Made by a program: the position numbers and the translations under genes. The notes below the pieces were generated by a model. That model was not told the DNA's origin and made no database searches. It saw only the letters and a list, made by a program, of their open reading frames with translations. Of a DNA stretch of 34,579 nucleotides, positions 22,220 through 31,002 are shown piece by piece (the stretch's first letter is position 1; each line of letters begins with the position of its first letter). This DNA is from JANOGU01 sp964499865 (GTDB lineage: Bacteria; Pseudomonadota; Alphaproteobacteria; Rhodobacterales; Rhodobacteraceae), in the NCBI GenBank assembly GCA_964499865.1, contig CAZCPY010000015.1:1-34579 (forward strand). Reading direction: 5' to 3'.

Positions 22220-23497
22220 ATGGCGATGACGAGCGCGGCAAACCTGCAACCGGAACCGGCGGCGATCCTGGCCTGCACGGTCAGCCGGGATGTGCAGAAC
22301 TTCGAGCTTCTGATCGACGACATGGAAGCAGAGCTGGGCGAGAACTGGGGCGACCTCAGCTTCGAGGACGCGACCCTGTTCCTCGACCAGCCCGACGCGG
22401 CCAGCCTGGAGTTCGTGGCCATCGCGGTCGACGGCCAGGACGAGGCCGACCTGACCAAGGTCACCGACCTGATCCGGCGCGCCAAGACCCGCGGCGTCAA
22501 GGTGGTGCTGATCGCCAACCAGGTCAGCCCCATCGGCCTGCACACGCTGCTCAGGCTGGGGGCGGACGACTTCCTGCCCTACCCGCTGCCCGAAGGCGCG
22601 CTGCACGAGACGATCGAGAAGCTGCGCAAGCCCGCGCCCGCCCCGGTGGCCCCGGTCGCGGCGCCTGTGGCGGCCGAGGCGCCGCAGCACCACGCGCCCG
22701 CCTTCAAGGCCAAGGGCGACCGCGACGGGGTGCTGCTGCCGGTGCACGGCATGGCCGGCGGCGTGGGCGCCACGACCTTCGCCACCAACCTGGCCTGGGA
22801 ACTGGCCACCATCGACAAGCAGAACGCCCCGCGCGTCTGCCTGATCGACCTTGACCTGCAATACGGCGCCATCGCCACCAACCTCGACCTGCCGCGACGC
22901 GACGCGGTCTTCGAGATCCTGACCGACACCGCGAACGCCGACAGCGAAAGCTTCCTGCGCGGCATGCTGACCTTCAACGACAAGCTCGCGGTCTTCACCT
23001 CGCCGCCCGACATGCTGCCGCTCGACATGATCTCGGGCGAGGATGTGGGGCGCCTCCTGGACATGGCGCTGAAGAACTTCGATTTCGTGGTCGTCGACAT
23101 GCCGTCAACCATCGTGGCCTGGACCGAAACGGTTCTCGGCCGGGCGCATGTCTACTTCGCGCTGATGGAGCTTGACCTGCGGTCGGCGCAGAACGTGCTG
23201 CGCCTGGTGCGCGCGCTCAAGGCCGAGGGGCTGCCGCATGAAAAGCTGCGCTTCGTGCTGAACCGCGCGCCGCGCTTCACCGACCTGTCGGCCAAATCCC
23301 GCGTCAAGCGGATGGCCGAAAGCCTGGACATCGACATCGAGGTGCAGCTGCCCGACGGCGGGCGCGAGGTCACGCAGGCGAACGACCACGGCCTGCCGCT
23401 GGCCGAAGCCTCCGCCAAGAACGCGCTGCGCAAGGAAGTGCAGAAGCTGGCCAAGTCGCTGCACGACCTGAACAAGGCCGCCGAAAGCGGCCGCTGA
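22220..23497 (+). CDS. cpaE: Tad pilus localisation ATPase-like protein CpaE/TadZ
   Basis: A MinD/ParA-family protein that places the pilus machine at its cell site; 425 residues. Residues 1-130 form an atypical receiver-like domain (ending LLRLGADDFLPYPLP). A Pro/Ala linker follows, and from about residue 170 a ParA-type domain with a P-loop written GGVGATT at 180-186: the usual lysine is replaced by Ala184. Other signatures are present (VCLIDLDLQYGAIATNLDL; FVVVDMPST; LRFVLNRAPR). The start ATG 22220 with GGAAGGG upstream is preferred; 22196 and 22226 are alternatives. The cpaF gene follows after 19 bp. Confidence 0.93.
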   Translation: MAMTSAANLQPEPAAILACTVSRDVQNFELLIDDMEAELGENWGDLSFEDATLFLDQPDAASLEFVAIAVDGQDEADLTKVTDLIRRAKTRGVKVVLIANQVSPIGLHTLLRLGADDFLPYPLPEGALHETIEKLRKPAPAPVAPVAAPVAAEAPQHHAPAFKAKGDRDGVLLPVHGMAGGVGATTFATNLAWELATIDKQNAPRVCLIDLDLQYGAIATNLDLPRRDAVFEILTDTANADSESFLRGMLTFNDKLAVFTSPPDMLPLDMISGEDVGRLLDMALKNFDFVVVDMPSTIVAWTETVLGRAHVYFALMELDLRSAQNVLRLVRALKAEGLPHEKLRFVLNRAPRFTDLSAKSRVKRMAESLDIDIEVQLPDGGREVTQANDHGLPLAEASAKNALRKEVQKLAKSLHDLNKAAESGR

Positions 23498-23516
23498 CGC
23501 CCCGGAGGGTTAGACG

Positions 23517-24989
23517 ATGTTCTCGCGCTTCAAGAAGCCCGATGCCCCCGGCGCCAAGCCGGTGACGACCGCCCCCGCGGGCCCGGCGAACACCGCCGCC
23601 AACGCGCCTGCCCCCGCCGGCACGCAGCTTGGCGCCAAATCGCCGCAGCCGATGCGCCCGCAGAACGTGGTGCAGGTGCGCACGCCCGCCGAATCGGTGG
23701 CCGCCGACAAGGAGCAGAAGCGCAAGGAACGGCTGATGGAGCTCAAGGTCGAGCTTCACAAGCGCCTGCTGGAAAACCTGAACCTCGCCGCGCTGGAACA
23801 TGCCTCCGAGGCCAGCCTCAAGACCGAGATCTCCGCGATCACCTCCGAGGCGCTGGACGAGATGTCCGTCGCGCTGAACAAGGAAGACCGCACCACGCTG
23901 AACCAGGAGCTTTACGACGAGGTCATGGGCCTCGGCCCGCTGGAGCCGCTGCTCAAGGACGAAACCGTCAACGACATCCTGGTCAACGGCCCCAAGCGCA
24001 TCTTCGTGGAACGGTCGGGCAAGCTGGAACTGTCGGACATCACCTTCAAGGACGAGCGCCACCTTCTGCGGATCATCGACAAGATCGTCTCCGCCGTGGG
24101 CCGCCGGGTGGACGAGAGCAACCCCTACTGCGACGCGCGCCTGGCCGACGGGTCGCGCTTCAACTGCATGGTGCCGCCGGTGGCGGTGGACGGCTCGCTC
24201 GTGTCGATCCGCAAGTTCAAGAAGGAAAAGCTCAAGATCGCCGACCTGGTGCGCTTCGGCGCCTTCACCGAAGAGATGGCGGCCTATCTCCAGGCCGCGG
24301 TCGCCACGCGGCTGAACATCATCGTCTCGGGCGGCACGGGTTCGGGCAAGACCACCACGCTGAACGCGCTGTCGTCCTTCATCGACAACAAGGAACGCGT
24401 GCTGACGATCGAGGACACCGCGGAACTGCAGCTCCAGCAGGTCCACGTCGGCCGCATGGAAAGCCGCCCGCCCAACGTCGAGGGCAAGGGCGCGGTCACC
24501 CAGCGGGACTGCCTGCGCAACGCGCTGCGGATGCGGCCGGACCGGATCATCGTCGGCGAAACCCGCGGCGAGGAAGTCATCGACATGCTGCAGGCGATGA
24601 ACACCGGCCACGACGGGTCGATGACCACGATCCACGCCAACAACCCGCGCGACGGCATCTCGCGTCTGGAAAACATGGTGGCCATGGCCGGCATCGAGAT
24701 GCCGCTCAAGGCGGTGCGCGCGCAGATCGCCAGCGCCGTCAACCTGATCGTGCAGGCTTCGCGCCTGCAGGACGGGTCGCGCCGGATGACCTCGATCACC
24801 GAGATCACCGGCATGGAGGGCGACGTTCTGTCGATGCAGGAGGTGTTCCGCTACGAACGCCTGGGCATCGGGCCGGACGGCAAGATCATCGGCCGCTTCA
24901 ACGCCACCGGCGTGCGCAGCCACTATTCCGAACGTTTCCGCGCCTGGGGCTACGACCTGCCCGCGTCGATCTACGAACCGCTGCCTTAA
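23517..24989 (+). CDS. cpaF: Tad pilus assembly ATPase CpaF/TadA
   Basis: The cytoplasmic secretion-type hexameric ATPase that powers Flp pilus assembly; 490 residues. After a low-complexity Pro/Ala N-terminus (residues 5-45) comes a helical region with LMELKVELHKRLLENLNL. Next are EVMGLGPLEPLLKDETVNDILVNGP and the Walker A GGTGSGKTT at about 272-280. The acidic box LTIEDTAELQLQQ, the Walker B-like RIIVGETRGEEVIDML near 342-355 and the His box TGHDGSMTTIHANNPRD near 364-380 follow. A GGAGGG site precedes the ATG. The gene is complete and all catalytic motifs are intact. Confidence 0.97.
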   Translation: MFSRFKKPDAPGAKPVTTAPAGPANTAANAPAPAGTQLGAKSPQPMRPQNVVQVRTPAESVAADKEQKRKERLMELKVELHKRLLENLNLAALEHASEASLKTEISAITSEALDEMSVALNKEDRTTLNQELYDEVMGLGPLEPLLKDETVNDILVNGPKRIFVERSGKLELSDITFKDERHLLRIIDKIVSAVGRRVDESNPYCDARLADGSRFNCMVPPVAVDGSLVSIRKFKKEKLKIADLVRFGAFTEEMAAYLQAAVATRLNIIVSGGTGSGKTTTLNALSSFIDNKERVLTIEDTAELQLQQVHVGRMESRPPNVEGKGAVTQRDCLRNALRMRPDRIIVGETRGEEVIDMLQAMNTGHDGSMTTIHANNPRDGISRLENMVAMAGIEMPLKAVRAQIASAVNLIVQASRLQDGSRRMTSITEITGMEGDVLSMQEVFRYERLGIGPDGKIIGRFNATGVRSHYSERFRAWGYDLPASIYEPLP

Positions 24990-25001
24990 GGAGCCCCGCG
25001 C

Positions 25002-25970
25002 ATGGAAATCGGCGTCGCGCCCATCATCTACATCGTGATCTTCGTCGCCGTCATCGTGCTGGTCGAGGGCCTCTACCTGACCGTCTTCGGCAAGTCGATC
25101 AGCCTCAATTCCAAGGTTTCCCGCCGGCTTGACCTGCTCGCCAAGAACGGCAACCGCGAGCAGGTGCTGGAACAGCTCCGCAAGGAGATGTCCCAGCACC
25201 TGACCGCCAAGGGGATCCCGCTCTATTCCATCCTGGCGGCCAAGGCACAGCGGGCCAACATCGCCTTTTCACCCAAGCAGCTGATGCTGATCATGGTCGG
25301 CCTGTCGATCTTCGCCTTCCTCGGCCTGACCGTGGGGACCGAGGCGGCGGTCGGCGTGCGCACCCTGATCGCGGTCGCGATGGGGGTCGGCGGCGTCTAC
25401 ATGTGGGTGAACTCGAAGGCCAAGAAGCGCATGGCGCTTCTGGAGGAACAACTGCCCGACGCGGTGGAGCTGATGGTCCGCTCCCTGCGCGTGGGGCATC
25501 CCTTCTCGTCCGCCATCGGCATCGTGGCCAAGGAAGTGGGCGACCCCCTGGGCACCGAATTCGGCTTCATCGCCGACGAGGCCGCCTACGGCCGCGACGT
25601 GTCGGAATCGCTCAAGGACTTTGCCGAACGCATGGACAACCAGGACCTGCGCTTCCTGGCCGTGGCGGTGACGATCCAGCAGACCTCGGGCGGCAACCTG
25701 GCCGAGATCCTCGACGGCCTGGCCAAGGTGATCCGCGCGCGGTTCAAGCTGTTCCGCCGGGTCAAGGCGATCACCGCGGAAGCGAAATGGTCGGGGATGT
25801 TCCTGTCGGCCTTCCCGATCGGGGCGCTGATCATGATCAACGTGATCCAGCCCGGCTACTACGACGAGGTGAAGGAGACGACCTACTTCATCCCGGCGGC
25901 GCTGATCGTGGCGGTCTTCCTCACGATCAACGTGATCTACATGAAGATCATGGTCAACATCAAGGTCTGA
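25002..25970 (+). CDS. tadB: Tad inner-membrane platform protein TadB (CpaG)
   Basis: A GspF-like membrane protein (T2SF domain) that with TadC forms the assembly platform recruited by CpaF; 322 residues. One N-terminal helix (residues about 5-25) is followed by two central helices (about 88-135, LMLIMVGLSIFAFLGLTV and LIAVAMGVGGVYMWV) and two C-terminal ones (SGMFLSAFPIGALIMINVI; FIPAALIVAVFLTINVIYM). The T2SF motif runs QLPDAVELMVRSLRVGHPFSSAI ... VAVTIQQTSGGNLAEILDGLAKVIRAR. AAGGAG stands before the ATG, 12 bp after the cpaF stop. Confidence 0.95.
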   Translation: MEIGVAPIIYIVIFVAVIVLVEGLYLTVFGKSISLNSKVSRRLDLLAKNGNREQVLEQLRKEMSQHLTAKGIPLYSILAAKAQRANIAFSPKQLMLIMVGLSIFAFLGLTVGTEAAVGVRTLIAVAMGVGGVYMWVNSKAKKRMALLEEQLPDAVELMVRSLRVGHPFSSAIGIVAKEVGDPLGTEFGFIADEAAYGRDVSESLKDFAERMDNQDLRFLAVAVTIQQTSGGNLAEILDGLAKVIRARFKLFRRVKAITAEAKWSGMFLSAFPIGALIMINVIQPGYYDEVKETTYFIPAALIVAVFLTINVIYMKIMVNIKV

Positions 25971-25983
25971 AGGGGCGCACGCC

Positions 25984-26964
25984 ATGGGATTCCTGTCCGA
26001 TTTCAACGCGATGCTGACCGAACGCTTCGGCGAGGCGGGACCGATGATGGCGCTGGCCCTGCTGGGCCTCGTGTTTGTCGCGGCCACCCTGCCGGTGATG
26101 CTGAAGAAGCGGGCCGAGCCCTTCGACAAGCTCAAGGCGCAGCGGGTGCCGGTGGCCTCGGTCGCGGGCGGCCCTGCCCTGCGGTCGGCCAAGACCGGCA
26201 AGGTCGACAAGCTGGACAAGTTCGCGAACTTCCTCGAACCGCAGTCGGCCGAGGAACTGTCGGCCGCCCGCCTGCGCATGCTGCGCGCGGGCTACCGGTC
26301 GAAGAACGCGGTGCGGATCTTCCACCTGTGCCAGCTGATCCTGGGCGTGGGCCTGCTGTTCATCGGCGTGGTCTACACGCTGGCGACCAAGGGCGATGCG
26401 CAGCTTTCCACGCAGCAGATGGTCATGGGCACGCTTCTGCCCGGCGCGGTGGGCTACTACCTGCCGAAATACTGGGTCAACAAGCGCCTTGCCGCGCGGC
26501 AGACGGAAATCACCCAGGGCTTTCCCGACGCGCTGGACATGATGCTGGTCTGCGTCGAGGCGGGCCAGTCGCTGGACCAGTCGATCCTGCGCGTGGCCAA
26601 GGAATCCAAGGCCGGCTACCCCGCGCTGGCCGAGGAATTCGAGATGGTCGCGAACGAGGTCAAGGCCGGCAAGGAACGCGTCACCGTGCTGAAGGACATG
26701 GCCGAACGCGTGGGCATCCCGGACGTGGCCTCCTTCGTCACCACGCTGGTGCAGTCGGCCACCTTCGGCACCTCGATCGCCGAGGCGCTGCGGGTCTATT
26801 CGGCGGAAATGCGCGACAAGCGCGTGATGCGCGCCGAAGAGAAGGCGAACACCTTGCCGACCAAGCTGACGCTGGGCACAATGATGTTCACCGTGCCGCC
26901 GCTGATGATCATCCTGATCGGGCCGTCCATCTACGGGATCGCCAAGAACATGGGCGGCGGCTGA
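25984..26964 (+). CDS. tadC: Tad inner-membrane platform protein TadC (CpaH)
   Basis: The second GspF-like platform subunit, 326 residues. It has an N-terminal helix (MMALALLGLVFVAATLPVML), central helices near 115-165, and the T2SF segment FPDALDMMLVCVEAGQSLDQSILRVAKE ... FVTTLVQSATFGTSIAEALRVYSAEMRDKR. A final helix TLGTMMFTVPPLMIILIGPSI completes it. It starts 13 bp after tadB with AAGGGG upstream. Paralogous to TadB, as usual. Confidence 0.95.
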   Translation: MGFLSDFNAMLTERFGEAGPMMALALLGLVFVAATLPVMLKKRAEPFDKLKAQRVPVASVAGGPALRSAKTGKVDKLDKFANFLEPQSAEELSAARLRMLRAGYRSKNAVRIFHLCQLILGVGLLFIGVVYTLATKGDAQLSTQQMVMGTLLPGAVGYYLPKYWVNKRLAARQTEITQGFPDALDMMLVCVEAGQSLDQSILRVAKESKAGYPALAEEFEMVANEVKAGKERVTVLKDMAERVGIPDVASFVTTLVQSATFGTSIAEALRVYSAEMRDKRVMRAEEKANTLPTKLTLGTMMFTVPPLMIILIGPSIYGIAKNMGGG

Positions 26965-26977
26965 CCGAAGGACCGCC

Positions 26978-27529
26978 TTGCGCCCCGCATTCCCGATTCT
27001 GGTCGTCCTGACCCTGGCCGCCTGCGCCCCTGCAGGCGGCTTCGTCGCGGAAAACCGCCCCCCCGGCGTGGCCCGCAGCGGCGCCTCGGAAGACGCGCTG
27101 ATCGTCGGCCACCGGCTGATGGCGGCGGGCGAGGATGAACTGGCCCTGCGCGCCTACCTGCGCGCCGCCGCCGAAGAGGGGATCAACGCCGACACCCTGT
27201 CGGCCATCGGGTCGGCGAACCTCGCGCTCGGCCGTCTGGGCCAGGCCGAGCGGATGCTGCGCCGCGCGCTGGAGATCGAGCCGGGCTTTGTCCCTGCGCT
27301 GAACAATCTGGGCGTCGTGCTGATGGAGACGGGGCGCATCGGCGAGGCGCGGGCGACCTTCCAGCAGGCCTTCGCGCTCGACAGTGGCCAAACGGACTCG
27401 ATCCGCGAAAATCTGCGCCTCGCCATCGCGCAAAGCGAAGGCGCCCTCTATGATGCCCCCGAGGAAAGGCCCGGCTTCAAGCTGGTGCGGCAGGAACGGG
27501 GCAAGTTCGTGCTTCTGTCGCAACTGTAA
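26978..27529 (+). CDS. tadD: TPR lipoprotein of the Tad locus (TadD-like), TTG start
   Basis: A 183-residue lipoprotein: signal peptide with lipobox LAAC (Cys16), followed by about three tetratricopeptide repeats from residue 40 (EDELALRAYLRAAAEEG; ALGRLGQAERMLRRALEIEPGFVPALNNLGVVLMETGRIGEARATFQQAFALD). TadD-type pilotins are thought to help the secretin reach the outer membrane. The start is TTG 26978, the only codon that keeps the signal peptide, with AAGGA upstream; this may limit expression. Co-transcribed with tadC and the next TPR gene. Confidence 0.85.
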   Translation: MRPAFPILVVLTLAACAPAGGFVAENRPPGVARSGASEDALIVGHRLMAAGEDELALRAYLRAAAEEGINADTLSAIGSANLALGRLGQAERMLRRALEIEPGFVPALNNLGVVLMETGRIGEARATFQQAFALDSGQTDSIRENLRLAIAQSEGALYDAPEERPGFKLVRQERGKFVLLSQL

Positions 27530-27563
27530 GGCGCCTGCGGCCCGAGCAGCAAAAGGACGCAAA

Positions 27564-28409
27564 ATGCGCCACCTTGTCCTGATCGCGCTGACCGGCGCGT
27601 CCCTTGTCCTGTCCGGCTGCGGCGGAAGCGACGGCGCCCAGGCGGCCCGCGCGATGAAGGACGTTAACGTCATCGACGAGAGCAACCTCAACGACATCAT
27701 GCTGACGGTGGGCGACCCCGAAGAGGCCGTCGCCTATTTCACCAAGGCACTGGGCATCGACCCCGGCCGCACCGACCTCAAGCGCGGGCTGGCCAAGTCG
27801 CTGATCCGCGCGCAGCGCCCGGCCGAGGCCGCCCGGGTCTGGGAGGCGGTCGTCGCGTCGCCCGAGGCCACGGCGGATGACCGCGTGGCGCTGGCCGATG
27901 CGCAGATCCGCGCCAACGAATGGGAACGCGCCGAGGCCACGCTCAACACCATCCCGCCGACCTACGAGACCTTCGAGCGGTACCGGCTCGAGGCGATGGT
28001 GGCCGACTACCGCAAGAACTGGAAGAAGGCCGACAGCTTCTACGAGATCGCCGCGGGGCTCACGACCAAGCCCGCGGGCGTCTACAACAACTGGGGCTTC
28101 TCCAAGCTGACGCGCGGCGACTTTGCCGCGGCGGAAAAGCTGTTCATCGACGCGCTGACGTTTGAGCCCGGCCTCTTCACCGCCAAGAACAACCTCGTCC
28201 TCGCCCGCGGCGCGCAGCGCAAGTACGACCTGCCGGTGATCCAGATGACGCAGGTCGAACGCGCCCTGCTTCTGCACACGATGGCGCTGACGGCGATCAA
28301 GCAGGGCGACATCAACGTCGGCAAGGGCCTGCTGCAAGAGGCCATCGACACCAATCCGCAGTATTTCGAGGCCGCGCAGCGCGCGCTCGACGCGCTCGAC
28401 GCCGGGTGA
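27564..28409 (+). CDS. second TPR lipoprotein of the Tad locus
   Basis: A 281-residue lipoprotein with lipobox LSGC (Cys19). TPR-like helices run from about residue 50 (PEEAVAYFTKALGIDPGRTDLKRGLAKSLIRAQRPAEAARVWEAV) to the end (GDINVGKGLLQEAIDTNPQYFEAAQRALDAL), with YNNWGFSKLTRGDFAAAEKLFIDAL in the middle. It probably shares the outer-membrane assembly role with the preceding protein; specific partners are unknown. AAAAGGA precedes ATG 27564. Its TGA overlaps the tadV ATG by one base (TGATG), implying coupled translation. Confidence 0.85.
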   Translation: MRHLVLIALTGASLVLSGCGGSDGAQAARAMKDVNVIDESNLNDIMLTVGDPEEAVAYFTKALGIDPGRTDLKRGLAKSLIRAQRPAEAARVWEAVVASPEATADDRVALADAQIRANEWERAEATLNTIPPTYETFERYRLEAMVADYRKNWKKADSFYEIAAGLTTKPAGVYNNWGFSKLTRGDFAAAEKLFIDALTFEPGLFTAKNNLVLARGAQRKYDLPVIQMTQVERALLLHTMALTAIKQGDINVGKGLLQEAIDTNPQYFEAAQRALDALDAG

Positions 28410-28927
28410 TGTTCGACCTGCCCCTGATCGACCTGCCCCCGGTGCCGCCGGACAGCTTCCTCTGGCAGTGGCCGGTCACCATTCCGCTGGGCATCTGGAT
28501 CGCCTGGTCGGACATGAAGTTCATGCGCATCCCGAACGAGGCGCTGGTGACGCTGGCGCTGTCCTGGGTGCTCCTCGCCTGGCTGATCGTGCCCTGGCAG
28601 GTCTGGCTGGTCGGGCTGCCGGTGATGGTGCTGGCCTATGTCGTTGCGGGGCTGCTCTACGCCACCGGCGCCTATGGCGCGGGCGACCTCAAGATGATGG
28701 CGGCGATGTCGCCCTTCTTCATCGGCGCCGATCCGCGGCATGTGATGCTGTTGTTCGCGGCCTGCCTTCTGGGCGCGCTGATCGCGCACCGCGGCGCCCG
28801 CCTGATCCCGGCCTTCCGCGGCGCGGCGCCCGACTGGGCGTCCTGGACGCACCGCAAGTTCCCGATGGGCCTGGCGCTGTCGGGCCTGCTGATCTTCCAC
28901 CCCATTCTGGCCGCAATCTCGTCCTGA
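28409..28927 (+). CDS. tadV: prepilin peptidase TadV (CpaA), A24 family
   Basis: An integral-membrane aspartic protease that cleaves Flp prepilins after the leader glycine; 172 residues with about four to five helices. The catalytic aspartates are Asp35 in WSDMKFMRIPN and Asp93 in GAGDLKMM, the correct paired motif. It lacks the N-terminal methylase domain of PilD, as usual for TadV. ATG 28409 is coupled to the previous stop; GTG 28406 is possible. It is the likely processing enzyme for the three pilins at 17767-18803. Confidence 0.93.
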   Translation: MFDLPLIDLPPVPPDSFLWQWPVTIPLGIWIAWSDMKFMRIPNEALVTLALSWVLLAWLIVPWQVWLVGLPVMVLAYVVAGLLYATGAYGAGDLKMMAAMSPFFIGADPRHVMLLFAACLLGALIAHRGARLIPAFRGAAPDWASWTHRKFPMGLALSGLLIFHPILAAISS

Positions 28928-28990
28928 TCGACGGGCATCCTCGAAGCCAAGGGGGGCCGTGGGGGCCCCCTGCCGCATCCGAGGTCGCCG

Positions 28991-30322
28991 ATGAACGTCC
29001 AGGTCACCCCGCCGCCGCAGGCCAAGCCTGCCGTCGCCCCGCCGCCGCCGCCCCGGTCGATGGCCGAGGTCGGCATCTCGGCCGTGATGCAGCGCGACAT
29101 CCTGCTCAAGACGATGTTCCGCACCAACCTCGACCTCGTCTCGGCGCTGTCCAGGGTGGTCTGCCTGCCGATCACGGTGATGCAGGAACTGGTGGACCTG
29201 GCCCGCAGCCAGAAGCTGGTCGAGGCGACCGGCACGCTGCACGCGACCTCCGGCAACGAGATGGGCTATCAGTTGACCGACGCGGGCAAGGCGCGCGCCT
29301 TGGATGCGCTGTCGCAGTCGGAATACTACGGCGCCATGCCGGTCCCGCTCGAGGACTACAAGGCGCAGGTCAAGCGCCAGTCGGTGCGCGACATCCGGCT
29401 GACGCGCGAGCAGCTCGTGAAAGCCATGGGCCACCTGATCCTGCCGCCCGACCTTCTGGGCAACCTCGGGCCCGCGATCACCTCGGGCCGGTCGATCCTG
29501 ATGTACGGCCCCCCCGGCAACGGCAAGTCGTCGATCTCGAACGGCATCCGCGACGCGATGGGCGACAAGATCTATGTCCCCCGCGCGCTGGAATACGCGG
29601 GCCAGGTGATCACCGTCTACGACCCCATCGTGCACCGCGCGGCCGAGGCGGCGGTGGACGACCCGACCTCGATCCGCCGCACCGGCAACCGCTTCGACAA
29701 CCGCTATGTCTATTGCGAACGGCCCACGGTCATCACCGGGGGCGAGTTGTCGCTCGACATGCTGGACCTCACCTACAACCCCACCGCGCGCACCTACCAG
29801 GCGCCGCTGCAGCTCAAGTCCACCGGCGGCATCTTCATCGTCGACGACCTCGGCCGCCAGGCCGAGCCGCCGCAGAAGCTGGTGAACCGCTGGATCGTGC
29901 CGCTGGAAGAGGGCAGGGACATCCTGGCCCTGCAATCGGGCGAGAAGTTCACCGTGCCCTTCGACACGCTGGTGATCTTTTCCACCAACTTCCACCCCAA
30001 CGAGATCTTCGACGGCGCGGCCCTTCGCCGGATCTTCTTCAAGATCAAGATCGACGGGCCGTCCCAGGAAAACTTCCTCAAGATCTTCGCGATGATGGCG
30101 CGCAAGCGCGGCATGCCGCTCGGGGAAGAGGCGCTGATGCACCTGCTGAAGGTCAGGTTCCCGACCATCGACAACCGCTATGCCAACTACATGCCGATCT
30201 TCCTGATCGACCAGATGATCGCGGTCTGCGAATTCGAGAACATCCCCTACCAGATGACCCCCGACCTGATCGACCGCGCCTGGGGCAACATGTTCGTCCG
30301 CGACGAGAAGATCTCCAGGTAG
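28991..30322 (+). CDS. AAA+ ATPase with possible N-terminal winged-helix domain, Tad-locus associated
   Basis: A 443-residue cytosolic protein at the end of the Tad locus. Residues 1-25 are Pro-rich. Residues about 30-110 look like a winged helix (LPITVMQELVDLARSQKLVEATG ... MGYQLTDAGKARALDAL). The AAA+ module follows: Walker A GPPGNGKSS at about 173-181, Walker B GGIFIVDDLGRQ near 279-290, sensor-1-like VIFSTNFHPNEIFDG near 328-342, and an arginine-finger-like ALRRIFFKI near 343-351. It is not a CpaF-type secretion ATPase. The position, 63 bp after tadV on the same strand, suggests a role in pilus regulation or remodelling. I cannot name a characterised homologue. Confidence 0.85.
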   Translation: MNVQVTPPPQAKPAVAPPPPPRSMAEVGISAVMQRDILLKTMFRTNLDLVSALSRVVCLPITVMQELVDLARSQKLVEATGTLHATSGNEMGYQLTDAGKARALDALSQSEYYGAMPVPLEDYKAQVKRQSVRDIRLTREQLVKAMGHLILPPDLLGNLGPAITSGRSILMYGPPGNGKSSISNGIRDAMGDKIYVPRALEYAGQVITVYDPIVHRAAEAAVDDPTSIRRTGNRFDNRYVYCERPTVITGGELSLDMLDLTYNPTARTYQAPLQLKSTGGIFIVDDLGRQAEPPQKLVNRWIVPLEEGRDILALQSGEKFTVPFDTLVIFSTNFHPNEIFDGAALRRIFFKIKIDGPSQENFLKIFAMMARKRGMPLGEEALMHLLKVRFPTIDNRYANYMPIFLIDQMIAVCEFENIPYQMTPDLIDRAWGNMFVRDEKISR

Positions 30323-30340
30323 CGACCTGCTCGGGACCAA

Positions 30341-30359
30341 ATTCCTTGAATGAAGGAAT
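30341..30359. terminator. hairpin between convergent genes
   Basis: A 7-bp stem ATTCCTT / AAGGAAT with a GAATG loop lies 19 bp after the AAA+ ATPase stop. It could end transcription from the left; there is no T-tract, so the assignment is moderate. Confidence 0.5.
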
Positions 30360-30393
30360 CTGCCCGGACCCCGGCGGCGCGCGGGCGGCGAGC

Positions 30394-31002
30394 TCAAGGG
30401 CGGGGGCCAGCCCCCGCACCCCCGGGGTCTTTCGGCAAGGACGAAGGGTCAACGCGGATGACCCCGGCCTCGGTCACGATCATGTCCAGCCGCTGGTCGG
30501 TGGCCTCGCGCGGCACGGCCTGCACCTCCTGTGCGGCGAAGGCAAAGCCTATGGCCAGCGTCGGGCGCCGGGCGCGCAGGGCTTCCAGCGTGCGGTCGTA
30601 GAAGCCGCCGCCATAGCCCAGACGATAGCCCGCGCGGTCCCAGGCCAAGAGCGGCACGATCAGCACCTGCGGCGTGAGCCAGTCGCCCGCCTCGGGCACC
30701 ATCGCGCGGAACGGCCCCTCCACCAGCGCACAGCCCGGGGTCCAGGCGCGGAACCGCAGCGGCAGGCCGCGGCCGTCCACCACCGGCACGCAGACCGGGC
30801 CGCGGTGCGCGGCCATCGCGGGCAGCGGGTCGATTTCCGTCCGCATCGGCATGTAGCCCGACAGCACGCAGCCCTCATGGGGCGCCAGCACGCCGGCCAG
30901 CACCTCCGCCGCCCGCCCCTGCCCCGCGGCAAAGGCCGGGGCGCGCGCGGCAAAGGCGGCCTTGCGCGCCGCGGCCTTGGTCGCGGCTAAAGCAGCATCC
31001 AT
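30394..31002 (-). CDS. 5-formyltetrahydrofolate cyclo-ligase
   Basis: Converts 5-formyl-THF and ATP to 5,10-methenyl-THF in one-carbon metabolism. The 202-residue product has an N-terminal basic/Ala helix (ALAATKAAARKAAFAARAPAF), SGYMPMRTEID, and the ATP/folate signature LLAWDRAGYRLGYGGGFYDRTLEAL at about 118-142, then AIGFAFAAQEV. The last 15 or so residues (PKDPGGAGAGPRP) look like a tail read into flanking sequence. The ATG at 31002 overlaps the end of mgtE by 16 bp, so the two are co-transcribed. Confidence 0.9.
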   Translation of the reverse strand: MDAALAATKAAARKAAFAARAPAFAAGQGRAAEVLAGVLAPHEGCVLSGYMPMRTEIDPLPAMAAHRGPVCVPVVDGRGLPLRFRAWTPGCALVEGPFRAMVPEAGDWLTPQVLIVPLLAWDRAGYRLGYGGGFYDRTLEALRARRPTLAIGFAFAAQEVQAVPREATDQRLDMIVTEAGVIRVDPSSLPKDPGGAGAGPRP

